Of a stretch of DNA of 7,522 bases, positions 1 to 6,216 are shown one piece after another. Made by a program: the position numbers and the translations under genes. Positions within the stretch are counted from its first letter, which is position 1, and each line of letters begins with the position of its first letter. Source of the stretch: Desulfobulbaceae bacterium (GTDB lineage: Bacteria > Desulfobacterota > Desulfobulbia > Desulfobulbales > Desulfocapsaceae); NCBI GenBank assembly GCA_030632405.1, contig DAOVUU010000116.1, positions 1 through 7,522 of the forward strand. The letters run 5' to 3'. The notes beneath the pieces were generated by a model. That model was given only the letters and a program-made list of their open reading frames with translations. It did not search any database and was not told the DNA's origin.

Positions 1-902
1 ATCTTTTCGGAAAATACCGCATTTATATGGAGTTGAAGGTCTTTTTGGAATGAAACAGGAATATTCTCAGGTGTTTCACCATTTAAAATCCTCTCGGCGA
101 CGGCTCCTGTCTGATATCCGTGTTTGTAGTAGTCAAACCCCATTGCCGCAACAGCACCTCTTTTTACAGAGTCAACGTCCGCTGCAAAGATAGGCAGTTT
201 ATTCTGCACACCTACTTTTATAACTGATTCAAGGGCGGATACGATGGTGTTATCGGTGGGGATAAAGACAGCATCGACACGGCCAACCAGGCTCTTTGCC
301 GCCTGGTAGACATCAGCGGTTTTGGACGCCGTTGCCTCAACAGTTGTGAAACCCAGTTTTTCACTCAATGCCTTTACTGCGGCAATTGTTGATTTAGAGT
401 TGGCCTCTCCACCATTATAGAGCAGACCCAACCGTTTGATATTGCCGCTGTAGGAGAGTACCATTTTGATATGCTGTTCTATCGGCAAAAGATCCGAAAC
501 GCCGGTAATACCCTTGGGCGGATGCTGCAGATCCTTCACAAGTCCTGCCGCGACAGGATCAGTAACAGCTGTAAAGAGAAAAGGACGCTTCAACTCTTCA
601 GGCGCCTTGCTGACAGCCTGGGCAGTAGCCTGTGCAGAAGGTGTTGCAATGGCAACGAGCAGATCGGCCTTTTCCCCAATCATCTGCTGACCAATCTGGG
701 TGGCGGTTCCCATATTTGCCTGGGCATTGTGCACATTATACTGGACCTCAACCCCCTTCTCTTTCAGATAATCCTGAAATCCTTTTAAAATAGCATCCAG
801 GGCAGGATGTTCTACAAACTGGTTCACAGAAATAGTAGCCGCCCCGGCAGTAAAACTGTTCAGGCTCATCAGGACAGCCACCAATAAAAATAGTTTTTTC
901 AT
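1..902 (-). CDS. ABC transporter substrate-binding protein, PF04392 type (3' end outside window)
   Basis: Periplasmic solute-binding component of an ABC importer, of the ABC_sub_bind family (TrpX-like). The reading frame is open from an ATG at 900-902 to the window edge, giving about 300 residues. Full-length members are about 320-330, so only a short C-terminal piece is missing. Residues 1-21 are a signal peptide (MKKLFLLVAVLMSL, small residues ending AGA); there is no lipobox cysteine, so it should be soluble in the periplasm. Family hallmarks visible are ISVNQFVEHPALD near the mature N-terminus, LLVAIATPSAQA, FTAVTDPVAAGLV, GLLYNGGEANS, AVFIPTDNTIVSA and GFDYYKHGYQTGAVAERIL, which together span both lobes of a type-1 periplasmic-binding fold. 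A strong Shine-Dalgarno GGAGGG lies at 911-916, 8 nt before the ATG. In this family the permease and ATPase genes usually follow, which here would lie beyond position 1. The ligand cannot be read from the sequence; aromatic amino acids or other small solutes are possible. Confidence 0.9.
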   Translation of the reverse strand, partial: MKKLFLLVAVLMSLNSFTAGAATISVNQFVEHPALDAILKGFQDYLKEKGVEVQYNVHNAQANMGTATQIGQQMIGEKADLLVAIATPSAQATAQAVSKAPEELKRPFLFTAVTDPVAAGLVKDLQHPPKGITGVSDLLPIEQHIKMVLSYSGNIKRLGLLYNGGEANSKSTIAAVKALSEKLGFTTVEATASKTADVYQAAKSLVGRVDAVFIPTDNTIVSALESVIKVGVQNKLPIFAADVDSVKRGAVAAMGFDYYKHGYQTGAVAERILNGETPENIPVSFQKDLQLHINAVFSEK

Positions 903-1033
903 TCTTAAAACCCTCCAAAAATTTTATAATATACTCATAATCAAAAGAACAACTGTTGCTGTGACATCTATCCTATTATCAGCGGAAGGTCAATGATGAT
1001 GGCGTCGTAAAGAAAGAATCTACCTTAACTCTC

Positions 1034-1807
1034 TCAAAAACTATCCTTCATTTTTCTAATTACGGTAAAAACAGCCAGAGGATCAAGGGGGTCGACATGA
1101 GATTGCTCTGCTGCCTTTTGGGCCACCCCTTCCTCTTCACATCTGAGAAAAGGATTGGTTGCACACTCCAGCTGCATAGTGCTCGGTGTGGTCATCAGCG
1201 GTGTACCCTGTTTGTTATCTATCTCTGCCAGTCTCTGAGCTATGGCAATATTGTCAGGCTCTATAAATCTTGCAAATTTGAGGTTTTGACTGGTGTACTC
1301 ATGGCCAAAATAGACCTTCGTCTCCTTCGGTAATTTTCTAAGTTTTCCATTGAGGGATTCATACATATCCAGGGCTGTTCCTTCAAACAACCTTCCACAC
1401 CCGCCGCCAAACAGAGTATCACCCGTAAAAAGATGGTCTTTAAAAGAATAGCAAATGCTCCCCCGTGTATGTCCTGGAGTAGCAAACACCTGACCTGTAA
1501 TTTTACCTATAGAAACCGTGCTCTTTTCTGTAAGGGGAAAGTTCAGACCCGGGATCCTGCCACTATCTTCCTCAGAACCATAGATTGCGATTCCATCAAA
1601 TTCGTCACACAGTTCTCTCAGGCCACCGATATGATCCCCATGATGATGGGTACAGAAAACCGCTTTCAGCTGAATCTCATGTTTTTTCAGTTCACGATAG
1701 ACAGGGTAGTACTCTCCCGGATCTACCACAGCAGCATCCCCAGTTTTTTCGCAGATAATAAGGTAAGCGTAGTTGTCAAAAGAGTATGGGATAGTGATAA
1801 CTTTCAT
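1034..1807 (-). CDS. gloB: hydroxyacylglutathione hydrolase (glyoxalase II)
   Basis: Cytoplasmic metallo-beta-lactamase-fold thioesterase that hydrolyses S-lactoylglutathione to lactate and glutathione, the second step of methylglyoxal detoxification. The 257-residue length is normal for the family. The dinuclear metal site is complete: THHHGDH at residues 53-59 (H54, H56, D58, H59), H113 in TPGHT, bridging D130 in FTGDTLF and H169 in FGHEYT. GCGR (136-139) followed by FEG is typical of true glyoxalase II. The C-terminal HAGH domain is present, with the motif ending in ATNPFLR (about 216-222). The ATG at 1805-1807 has an AAGGA-type ribosome site at 1813-1817. The gene probably starts its own transcript, because a terminator lies just upstream. 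The 131-nt gap to the ABC gene contains no clear terminator, so read-through is possible. The missing partner, glyoxalase I, is not in the window. Confidence 0.95.
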   Translation of the reverse strand: MKVITIPYSFDNYAYLIICEKTGDAAVVDPGEYYPVYRELKKHEIQLKAVFCTHHHGDHIGGLRELCDEFDGIAIYGSEEDSGRIPGLNFPLTEKSTVSIGKITGQVFATPGHTRGSICYSFKDHLFTGDTLFGGGCGRLFEGTALDMYESLNGKLRKLPKETKVYFGHEYTSQNLKFARFIEPDNIAIAQRLAEIDNKQGTPLMTTPSTMQLECATNPFLRCEEEGVAQKAAEQSHVDPLDPLAVFTVIRKMKDSF

Positions 1808-1864
1808 GTTTTTCCTTCTCAGTAAGAAATAAGATGGATGATCTTAGGATATGCTTTTCTGTAC

Positions 1865-1894
1865 ATAATACACCATAACGGACAGACTGGTCTA
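1865..1894 (-). promoter_or_regulatory. possible gloB promoter with TetR-type operator-like site
   Basis: Reading the minus strand, TATTAT (1865-1870) could be a -10 box upstream of gloB. Overlapping the expected -35 zone is TAGACCAGTCTG (1883-1894), which resembles the TAGACC...GGTCTA half-site pattern bound by several TetR-family regulators (for example the LmrA/YxaF and NemR groups). The -35 hexamer itself is poor. No TetR gene is in the window, so this is a motif resemblance only. Confidence 0.25.
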
Positions 1895-1956
1895 AAATAA
1901 AAAACCCCAATGAATCTTACGCTGCATGAGGGCACAGCCTAAGAAACATCGGGGTT
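1892..1956 (-). terminator. long hairpin terminator after the ZraP-like gene
   Basis: Arms 1903-1924 and 1935-1956 pair over 22 positions, with 18 Watson-Crick pairs plus one G-U pair in minus-strand RNA, and a 10-nt loop. The base is the block AACCCC/GGGGTT. On the minus strand the hairpin is followed by TTTTTTATTTT (1892-1902), the expected U-rich tail. It begins 31 nt after the stop codon of the ZraP-like gene. On the plus strand the hairpin is followed by A-rich sequence, so it should work in one direction only. It separates that gene from gloB. Confidence 0.8.
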
Positions 1957-1987
1957 ATAAAAAACTTATTCTTTTCAGCAGGTAATA

Positions 1988-2455
1988 TTAGGACCGGTTA
2001 CCTCCCTGACAGCCGCCCCGTCCATTTCCTTTAGAACCGGAACCCTGTCCACGGCGCCCCTTATGATAGTCACCACCACCGGAACCCATTCCACGATGCC
2101 TCATATACTGATCAACTCCAGCCTCCTGGGCCTTCACTCTCATGGTTGCATGAAGATCAAAAAGTTCTCCGGCTATTTTGGCCGCAGCAGCGGAATCCGG
2201 GTTAGTGCTGTTCTGCAGTGCCATCTTTTCGGCACGTTTCATTACAATCTCTTTTCGTAATGCCTGGTTATCATCTCTGAACTGATCGACTTTATCCTGA
2301 GTTGCCTGATCTAACTGCTGATACATCATGCCAGCCTGATTATTACTACACCGGCTACAGTCGCCAGAACCATTACCACTACCACGTTTAGCCGAAGCTG
2401 TTCCCACTAAAATCAATCCCGCGACCATTGCTACTGCTACTATTTGCTTTTTCAT
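1988..2455 (-). CDS. zraP: ZraP/CpxP-like periplasmic metal-binding or chaperone-type protein
   Basis: Small exported protein of 155 residues. Residues 1-22 form a signal peptide ending in TASA, with cleavage expected before KRG. After a Gly/Ser-rich stretch comes a CSRC pair (C33, C36). A helical core (about 44-118) follows: YQQLDQATQDKVDQFRDD, then NQALRKEIVMKRAEKMAL, then helices containing AAKIAGELFDLHATMRVKAQEAG. This is the helical hairpin layout of the ZraP/Spy/CpxP group (heavy-metal-resistance family). The C-terminal tail (119-155) is rich in Gly, Arg and Lys with H120, H131 and C149, like the glycine-rich tail of enterobacterial ZraP. The known role of ZraP is zinc-binding periplasmic chaperoning linked to the ZraSR envelope-stress system. 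The ATG at 2453-2455 has AGGAG at 2463-2467, 7 nt upstream. The sigma-54 promoter upstream matches the known control of enterobacterial zraP and strengthens the call. Which metal it binds cannot be read. Confidence 0.82.
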   Translation of the reverse strand: MKKQIVAVAMVAGLILVGTASAKRGSGNGSGDCSRCSNNQAGMMYQQLDQATQDKVDQFRDDNQALRKEIVMKRAEKMALQNSTNPDSAAAAKIAGELFDLHATMRVKAQEAGVDQYMRHRGMGSGGGDYHKGRRGQGSGSKGNGRGGCQGGNRS

Positions 2456-2570
2456 TGTATTGCTCCTTTGATTAGATGGTAACTAAAAACGTTTTACTGC
2501 TGTTTTCAGTTATTATTTTTACTCTGTTGTTTACGATGAACCTGGCGCCAGTCCACATTGCCTCGTGTTG
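2456..2570 (-). other. long 5' leader of the ZraP-like mRNA
   Basis: If the sigma-54 promoter is used, transcription should begin near 2570, giving a leader of about 115 nt. It contains two perfect 10-bp palindromes, CTGGCGCCAG (2542-2551) and AAAACGTTTT (2486-2495). The AGGAG ribosome site is at 2463-2467. No known riboswitch class or upstream ORF was recognised. The palindromes may be DNA-binding sites or simply chance. Confidence 0.35.
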
Positions 2571-2580
2571 CAAAGAATAA

Positions 2581-2596
2581 TGCAATGGGTGTGCCA
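2581..2596 (-). promoter_or_regulatory. sigma-54 (RpoN) -24/-12 promoter
   Basis: The minus strand reads TGGCACACCCATTGCA, that is TGGCAC-N5-TTGCA, an essentially perfect match to the RpoN consensus. The GG and GC dinucleotides are correctly spaced at -24 and -12. It points at the ZraP-like gene, with the predicted start near 2570. RpoN promoters require an AAA+ enhancer-binding activator; none is encoded here. Confidence 0.8.
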
Positions 2597-2626
2597 AAAC
2601 AGGAACATAGTCTATCTTCCTGTTTT
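2596..2626. repeat. perfect 10-bp inverted repeat abutting the -24 element
   Basis: AAAACAGGAA (2596-2605) and TTCCTGTTTT (2617-2626) are exact reverse complements separated by 11 nt. The inner arm shares its last base with the -24 box. It could be an operator for a dimeric regulator of the sigma-54 promoter, or a bidirectional intrinsic terminator for the operon ending at 2743, since A-run and T-run flanks fit that too. The 21-nt centre-to-centre spacing equals about two helical turns, which suits a protein site. Confidence 0.7.
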
Positions 2627-2680
2627 AACGAGATATAGTAAAATACACAAATTGAGTACAGCAAAAACAGACAAGCTTAC

Positions 2681-2731
2681 CAGGTAAAAATTACCCACCT
2701 ACCAACCAGAACAGGTAGAAATTCCCCACCT
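2681..2731. repeat. pair of 20-bp direct repeats, possible IS21-family end remnant
   Basis: CAGGTAAAAATTACCCACCT (2681-2700) and CAGGTAGAAATTCCCCACCT (2712-2731) match at 18 of 20 positions with a 31-bp period. On the minus strand each reads AGGTGGG(G/T)AATTT.TACCTG. From memory, the ends of IS21-family elements carry several such AGGTGGGGAATT-like repeats, which serve as transposase-binding sites. No istA or istB gene and no second end is visible, so this would be a solo relic. Alternatively it is a pair of operator sites. Confidence 0.5.
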
Positions 2732-2742
2732 TATTGAACCGC

Positions 2743-3159
2743 TTATTCCTCCGTCCCTGTGTCCCGTTCAATATCCCTGTGAAAAACAGTAAGATCTATT
2801 GGCAGTTTTTCAACAGAGCCCACCAGAGCCTCCGTCAATGCAACTGAACGATGACGCCCTCCGGTACAGCCAACAGCAATACGCAGACTTTTTTTCCCTG
2901 CCGCCTTATTCTGCTGAACGAGAAATTTTATCATTGGCCTCAAAAGAGCGAGAAATCCCTTCCCTCTATCGCTTTCGAGCACATAGGCAGCCACCTCATC
3001 AACCAGTCCGGTATCAGGTCGCAACCTCTCTACCCAATACGGATTGGGAAGAAAACGGACATCCCACAATACATTCACATCGGTTGGCGCACCGTACTTA
3101 AAACCAAATGAGAACAATTCAACCTTCAACCGCTCCGTCGACTCCATCTCAATCTCCAC
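2743..3159 (-). CDS. stand-alone RapZ C-terminal-domain protein
   Basis: The 138 residues match only the C-terminal domain of RapZ/YvcJ: FSFGFKYG (16-23), DVRFLPNPYW (33-42), LRPDTGL (46-52), GCTGGRHRS (97-105) and FHRDIER (126-132). Full RapZ is about 285 residues and starts with a Walker-A P-loop kinase-like domain, which is entirely absent here. In E. coli the C-terminal domain binds the GlmY/GlmZ small RNAs and glucosamine-6-phosphate; the GCTGG.HRS loop and the Asp/Arg of DVR are part of the ligand pocket and are kept. The longest frame starts with GTG at 3157-3159. The ATG at 3145-3147 (134 residues) is a good alternative, since GGAG sits 6 nt before it. The gene follows the nitroreductase by 21 nt and is probably co-transcribed with it. 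Its role is unknown; it may sense an amino-sugar phosphate or bind RNA without the nucleotide-binding half. Confidence 0.88.
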   Translation of the reverse strand: MEIEMESTERLKVELFSFGFKYGAPTDVNVLWDVRFLPNPYWVERLRPDTGLVDEVAAYVLESDRGKGFLALLRPMIKFLVQQNKAAGKKSLRIAVGCTGGRHRSVALTEALVGSVEKLPIDLTVFHRDIERDTGTEE

Positions 3160-3180
3160 AATAAAATAGCCCTCTCCACC

Positions 3181-4095
3181 TTATACCCTGTCCCTTTTAA
3201 ACCTGAGTATCTTGGCCATCACCGGTTTACGATTTGCAGGCCTCTGGTATTTTATATCAGGGTAACCAAGAGCAATAACACTGTATATCTCCTCACCTGC
3301 ATCAAGTCCCATTTTATTTTTCATACCGGAGTTGCGCCGCATCGCTTCAACCACAAAACCAATAAGGCAGCTGCCAAGCCCCATCACATGGGCCGCCAGC
3401 AAAATATTCTGGGTTGCCAGAAGGGCATCTTCTGCCGGGCAGCTTGCGTCCTTCCTGCCGGTCACAAGAATCGCAGCTACTGCTCCGTGAAACAGGCGAT
3501 CCCTGCCTTCCTCATCCCACTCACGGAGAGCTTCTGCAACCGAATCATGATACCTTCGATAATATTTCCCAAGGCTGTCTCCACCAGACAGTTTCACAAG
3601 AAATCGCAAAATCCCGTTTCGTGCCTGCCTGTTCAAATTTCGATAGTAATCTGCCGTCAAGTCACCCAGCATCAAAATATTGTCCCTTTCCGGCAGGATA
3701 ATAAAACGCCATGATTGGCTGTTTGTCCCGGAAGGTGCGGTTGTCCCGATTTTAACAAGATCTTCCAGAAGATTTAAAGAAACAGTTTTTGCCTGATATC
3801 TACGGCATGATCTCCTGGAGCGCATGAGAGAAACCAGTTCCGAGACCTTACCTGTTCCCGGCTGTACCATACCCTGCAGCTCAGAAAAAGTGGAAAAACT
3901 CAAATCTGAAACCAGCCCATCCATGGAAACAGCATCCACTGGACAAACAGCCTGACAATGTCCGCAGGAAAAACAATCCTCCATCAGCATGTATTCAGCC
4001 TTGCCACCCACAAGTTGAATAGCCTTATAAGGACAGATATCTACGCAGAAACCGCATCCGGTACAAAGCTCTTTATCTATATTCACCGGTACCAT
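3181..4095 (-). CDS. 2x[4Fe-4S] ferredoxin-nitroreductase fusion protein
   Basis: A 304-residue cytoplasmic redox enzyme. The N-terminal ferredoxin domain has two complete CxxCxxCxxxCP motifs, C11-C14-C17-C21 and C41-C44-C47-C51, so two [4Fe-4S] clusters are expected. After a linker, residues about 85-285 form an FMN-binding nitroreductase fold: the RRSCRRY start motif (94-100), APSGTNSQSWRF (120-131), the LGSCLIGF segment (240-247) and ALGYPD (275-280). Enzymes with this layout are common in strict anaerobes and presumably pass electrons from ferredoxin-level donors to FMN; the natural substrate is not known. The ATG at 4093-4095 has GAGG at 4104-4107, 8 nt upstream. It lies 127 nt after the MFS gene and 21 nt before the RapZ-domain gene. 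Residues 150-205 form a charged helical insertion (many Arg, Tyr and Asp) that may shape the active site. Confidence 0.92.
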   Translation of the reverse strand: MVPVNIDKELCTGCGFCVDICPYKAIQLVGGKAEYMLMEDCFSCGHCQAVCPVDAVSMDGLVSDLSFSTFSELQGMVQPGTGKVSELVSLMRSRRSCRRYQAKTVSLNLLEDLVKIGTTAPSGTNSQSWRFIILPERDNILMLGDLTADYYRNLNRQARNGILRFLVKLSGGDSLGKYYRRYHDSVAEALREWDEEGRDRLFHGAVAAILVTGRKDASCPAEDALLATQNILLAAHVMGLGSCLIGFVVEAMRRNSGMKNKMGLDAGEEIYSVIALGYPDIKYQRPANRKPVMAKILRFKRDRV

Positions 4096-4222
4096 GTTTT
4101 TTACCTCATCATTCTTATCAGAACATGTACAATCATTTCCGGCAATGGTTTCGGCGAAGGATTTAGTATGTTCGGTATCTCAACCTGGCGATACAGGTCA
4201 GGAGCCTGGAAAGAGATGCTGG

Positions 4223-5380
4223 TCATTTCTCAAAATGTACTGCCTTTTTAAGATTTCGAATAAAAATCATCGCCACGCCCAGCACCAGCAGGAGTGAGAG
4301 CAGGAACATCTGCCAGCCGAAATACTCATAAACCACCCCCGGTACCACCGAGCCAAAGGTGCCACCGGTATAATAGGATGACATGTAGAGGCCGTTCGCT
4401 ATCGCCTTGTGCTCTTCTGCCAGTTTATTCACAAACCCTGACAAAAGCGAATGAGCCATAAACAACCCTGTGCAGAAAACAAACATTCCAATGAACATAA
4501 CTATGTAATGTTCGAACATAAAAACAAAAAGGCCCAGTGCAAATATTGAAATCCCTGCACGTATAGCATCAGGCTCATTATTAAAAAATCGAATTATAGC
4601 CCTGCTGTTAAAGCAAACTGAAATACCCATGGCATAACCCAGATAAAGTAAACCTATACCCGCTTCACCGGATGCTGGATTCATCTGTTTCAATTGAAAG
4701 GGTAAAAAATTCATCAGAGCTGAAAAAACGAAAAAAAGACAAAAAATTGCTGAATAAAGCCAGAAAAAAGCCCTTTTCCTCAACAACAGCACGATTTCTG
4801 ATATTTTTGGTCGTGCGTATTCCGCTTTTACATCCCTCTCCATCTTTCGCAATAAATAGCTGCTCAAAAGGAGAAGAAAACCAAGAAGGAAAAAGAAAAA
4901 CCTCCAGGTAAAAAGATCCGTGAAAAAAGCGGATAAGAATCGACCAAGAAAACCACCGACGATTGTGGCAGCAATATAGGTGGCAATAGCATGCTGAACT
5001 TTCTCCCTGGGAGAAGTGTAAGAGACATAACTTATCAGAGAAGTGAGTATTGCAGGGATCATAAGCCCCTGAACCGCCCTGATGGCAAGAAGGAGCAGAT
5101 AGCTGTCTGTCAGAGCAAAAACCAGCTCCAGCAGACCTAGGCCAAACAGGGCCCATCTGACCATCACTTTTGCCGAAAAAGATTCCAGGATATAGCCGTA
5201 AAAAAGTGGCGCGACACCGAGAGGTGCCATCATCAGAGTGGTAAAAAGAATGGCCTGGAGATTATTGAGTTGAAATTCGCTTTGAAATACCGGCTGAATG
5301 GGCTGAGCAGCATACAACGAGCAAATAGTGACGCAGGTCGTAAAGTATATTATCTTTATTGAAGGTGTGGTCACAGACAC
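4223..5380 (-). CDS. MFS transporter (YnfM-like, 12 membrane segments)
   Basis: Inner-membrane secondary transporter of 385 residues, a normal length for a 12-helix major facilitator, most like the YnfM/drug:H+ antiporter group. Helix 1 begins near residue 8 and leads into SLYAAQPIQPVF (21-32), matching the family's ATQPLLP-type start. RAVQGLMIPA (101-110) is the helix-4 motif, GGFLGRFLSAFF (142-153) with TWRFFFF (158-164) is the helix-5/6 motif, a charged loop (179-203) separates the halves, and LYMSSYYTGGTFGSVVPG (331-348) marks helix 11. The start is a GTG at 5378-5380 with no good ribosome site; no in-frame ATG exists nearby upstream, and residue 50 is the first internal Met, too late for helix 1. 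The gene is divergent from the spermidine-synthase-like gene. The 127-nt gap before the nitroreductase (4096-4222) holds no gene and no clear terminator. Substrate unknown. Confidence 0.88.
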   Translation of the reverse strand: MSVTTPSIKIIYFTTCVTICSLYAAQPIQPVFQSEFQLNNLQAILFTTLMMAPLGVAPLFYGYILESFSAKVMVRWALFGLGLLELVFALTDSYLLLLAIRAVQGLMIPAILTSLISYVSYTSPREKVQHAIATYIAATIVGGFLGRFLSAFFTDLFTWRFFFFLLGFLLLLSSYLLRKMERDVKAEYARPKISEIVLLLRKRAFFWLYSAIFCLFFVFSALMNFLPFQLKQMNPASGEAGIGLLYLGYAMGISVCFNSRAIIRFFNNEPDAIRAGISIFALGLFVFMFEHYIVMFIGMFVFCTGLFMAHSLLSGFVNKLAEEHKAIANGLYMSSYYTGGTFGSVVPGVVYEYFGWQMFLLSLLLVLGVAMIFIRNLKKAVHFEK

Positions 5381-5406
5381 TATAAACTCAACAGAGAAGA
5401 AAGCAG

Positions 5407-6216
5407 ATGAAGCAGCCCACGGAAATATTGATCCACAGGGATTACGGGAATGACTATCTCGTAGAAATCAAAGACAGCGGCAATTTTCGTTCTCTTTATT
5501 TTGCATCCAGCACATTACAGGGTAGAATGTCACTTTCCAGCCCACATAAGCTGGTCCTGTCATATACACAATATATGCTCCTGGCCTTACTCATTCATCC
5601 ACACCCCGGAAACATATTAATCATAGGCATCGGTTCAGGTTCATTTGTTCGTTTTTTTCATCACCACTTCCCCCATTGTCACATAGATGCGGTTGACTAT
5701 TCTCAACATATCATAAATGCAGCTCGAGGATATTTTCACCTGCCGGAAAACAGCAGGATAACCGTCCACTGCAAGGATGGCTATCAGTTTCTGAAAAATC
5801 ACGAGAAATCGCCCTACGACCTTATCCTGGTCGATGCTTTTAATGACCAGGGAATGGCACCGACAATATATTCGGATCAATTTTTCCAGTTATGCGCAAA
5901 CAATCTTACCCGAGACGGCGCAGTCAGCTGTAACATCTGGAGCAGTAACAGCAAACGACTCCAGGAGATCAGAACCCTGCTTGCACACCACTTCACCAGC
6001 CAACTCTGCCTGCCGGTACCCGATCGGGGAAATATAATCACCCTCTCCCTGCACAGAAAGATTCCCTGGTCAACCATCTGCTTAAAGGATAAAGAATTCA
6101 AAAAGAGAAGCCATCAATTCTCTCTTAACTTCAAAAAAATGGTCAGGGTTGCCAAGAAAAACAATATGACACTTCCCAGAAGAATCGTATCCTTTATAAC
6201 ATCGTCTGGCCCATAG
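5407..6216 (+). CDS. spermidine synthase-like methyltransferase-fold protein
   Basis: A 269-residue cytoplasmic protein of the spermine/spermidine synthase superfamily. N-terminal strands (about 6-45: EILIHRDYGNDYLVEIKD...RSLYFASSTLQGRM) correspond to the family's beta-barrel entry, followed by the Rossmann core. Motif I is ILIIGIGSGS (70-79), the acidic residue after strand 2 is D97 in IDAVDYS, D124 lies in CKDGYQF, and the strand-4 motif is YDLILVDAFND (137-147). In genuine aminopropyltransferases the glycine motif is GGGDGG and the strand-4 motif is D(S/T)TDP. Both differ here, so the polyamine reaction is doubtful and a speE name is not justified. A basic C-terminal extension (about 218-269) has many Lys and Arg. 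The ATG at 5407 has only a weak purine-rich ribosome site (GAGAAGAAAG). No polyamine-pathway gene lies nearby. Confidence 0.82.
   Translation: MKQPTEILIHRDYGNDYLVEIKDSGNFRSLYFASSTLQGRMSLSSPHKLVLSYTQYMLLALLIHPHPGNILIIGIGSGSFVRFFHHHFPHCHIDAVDYSQHIINAARGYFHLPENSRITVHCKDGYQFLKNHEKSPYDLILVDAFNDQGMAPTIYSDQFFQLCANNLTRDGAVSCNIWSSNSKRLQEIRTLLAHHFTSQLCLPVPDRGNIITLSLHRKIPWSTICLKDKEFKKRSHQFSLNFKKMVRVAKKNNMTLPRRIVSFITSSGP

Noticed and set aside
923..958. TTGTTC...TATAAA as a promoter for the ABC gene
   Set aside because: Transcription would start inside the Shine-Dalgarno sequence at 911-916, so it is unlikely to be the promoter.
1433..1825. 130-codon plus-strand reading frame
   Set aside because: It lies antisense within gloB, whose minus-strand product has every catalytic motif; no ribosome site or family signature.
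2799..3111. Two overlapping plus-strand frames of 86-100 codons
   Set aside because: Both are antisense to the RapZ-domain gene, which is clearly the coding strand.
2743..3159. Tyr in NPYW of the RapZ domain where E. coli has His, as a possible loss of function
   Set aside because: Tyr is, as far as I recall, usual at this position in YvcJ-type RapZ proteins, so it is normal family variation.
3388..4297. Plus-strand frames of 67-108 codons opposite the nitroreductase and its upstream gap
   Set aside because: They are antisense shadows; the parts reaching into 4096-4222 have no ribosome site or recognisable protein.
4665..5156. 163-codon minus-strand frame inside the MFS gene
   Set aside because: It is a shifted frame of the transporter; its product is a Ser/Phe-rich jumble with no recognisable motif.
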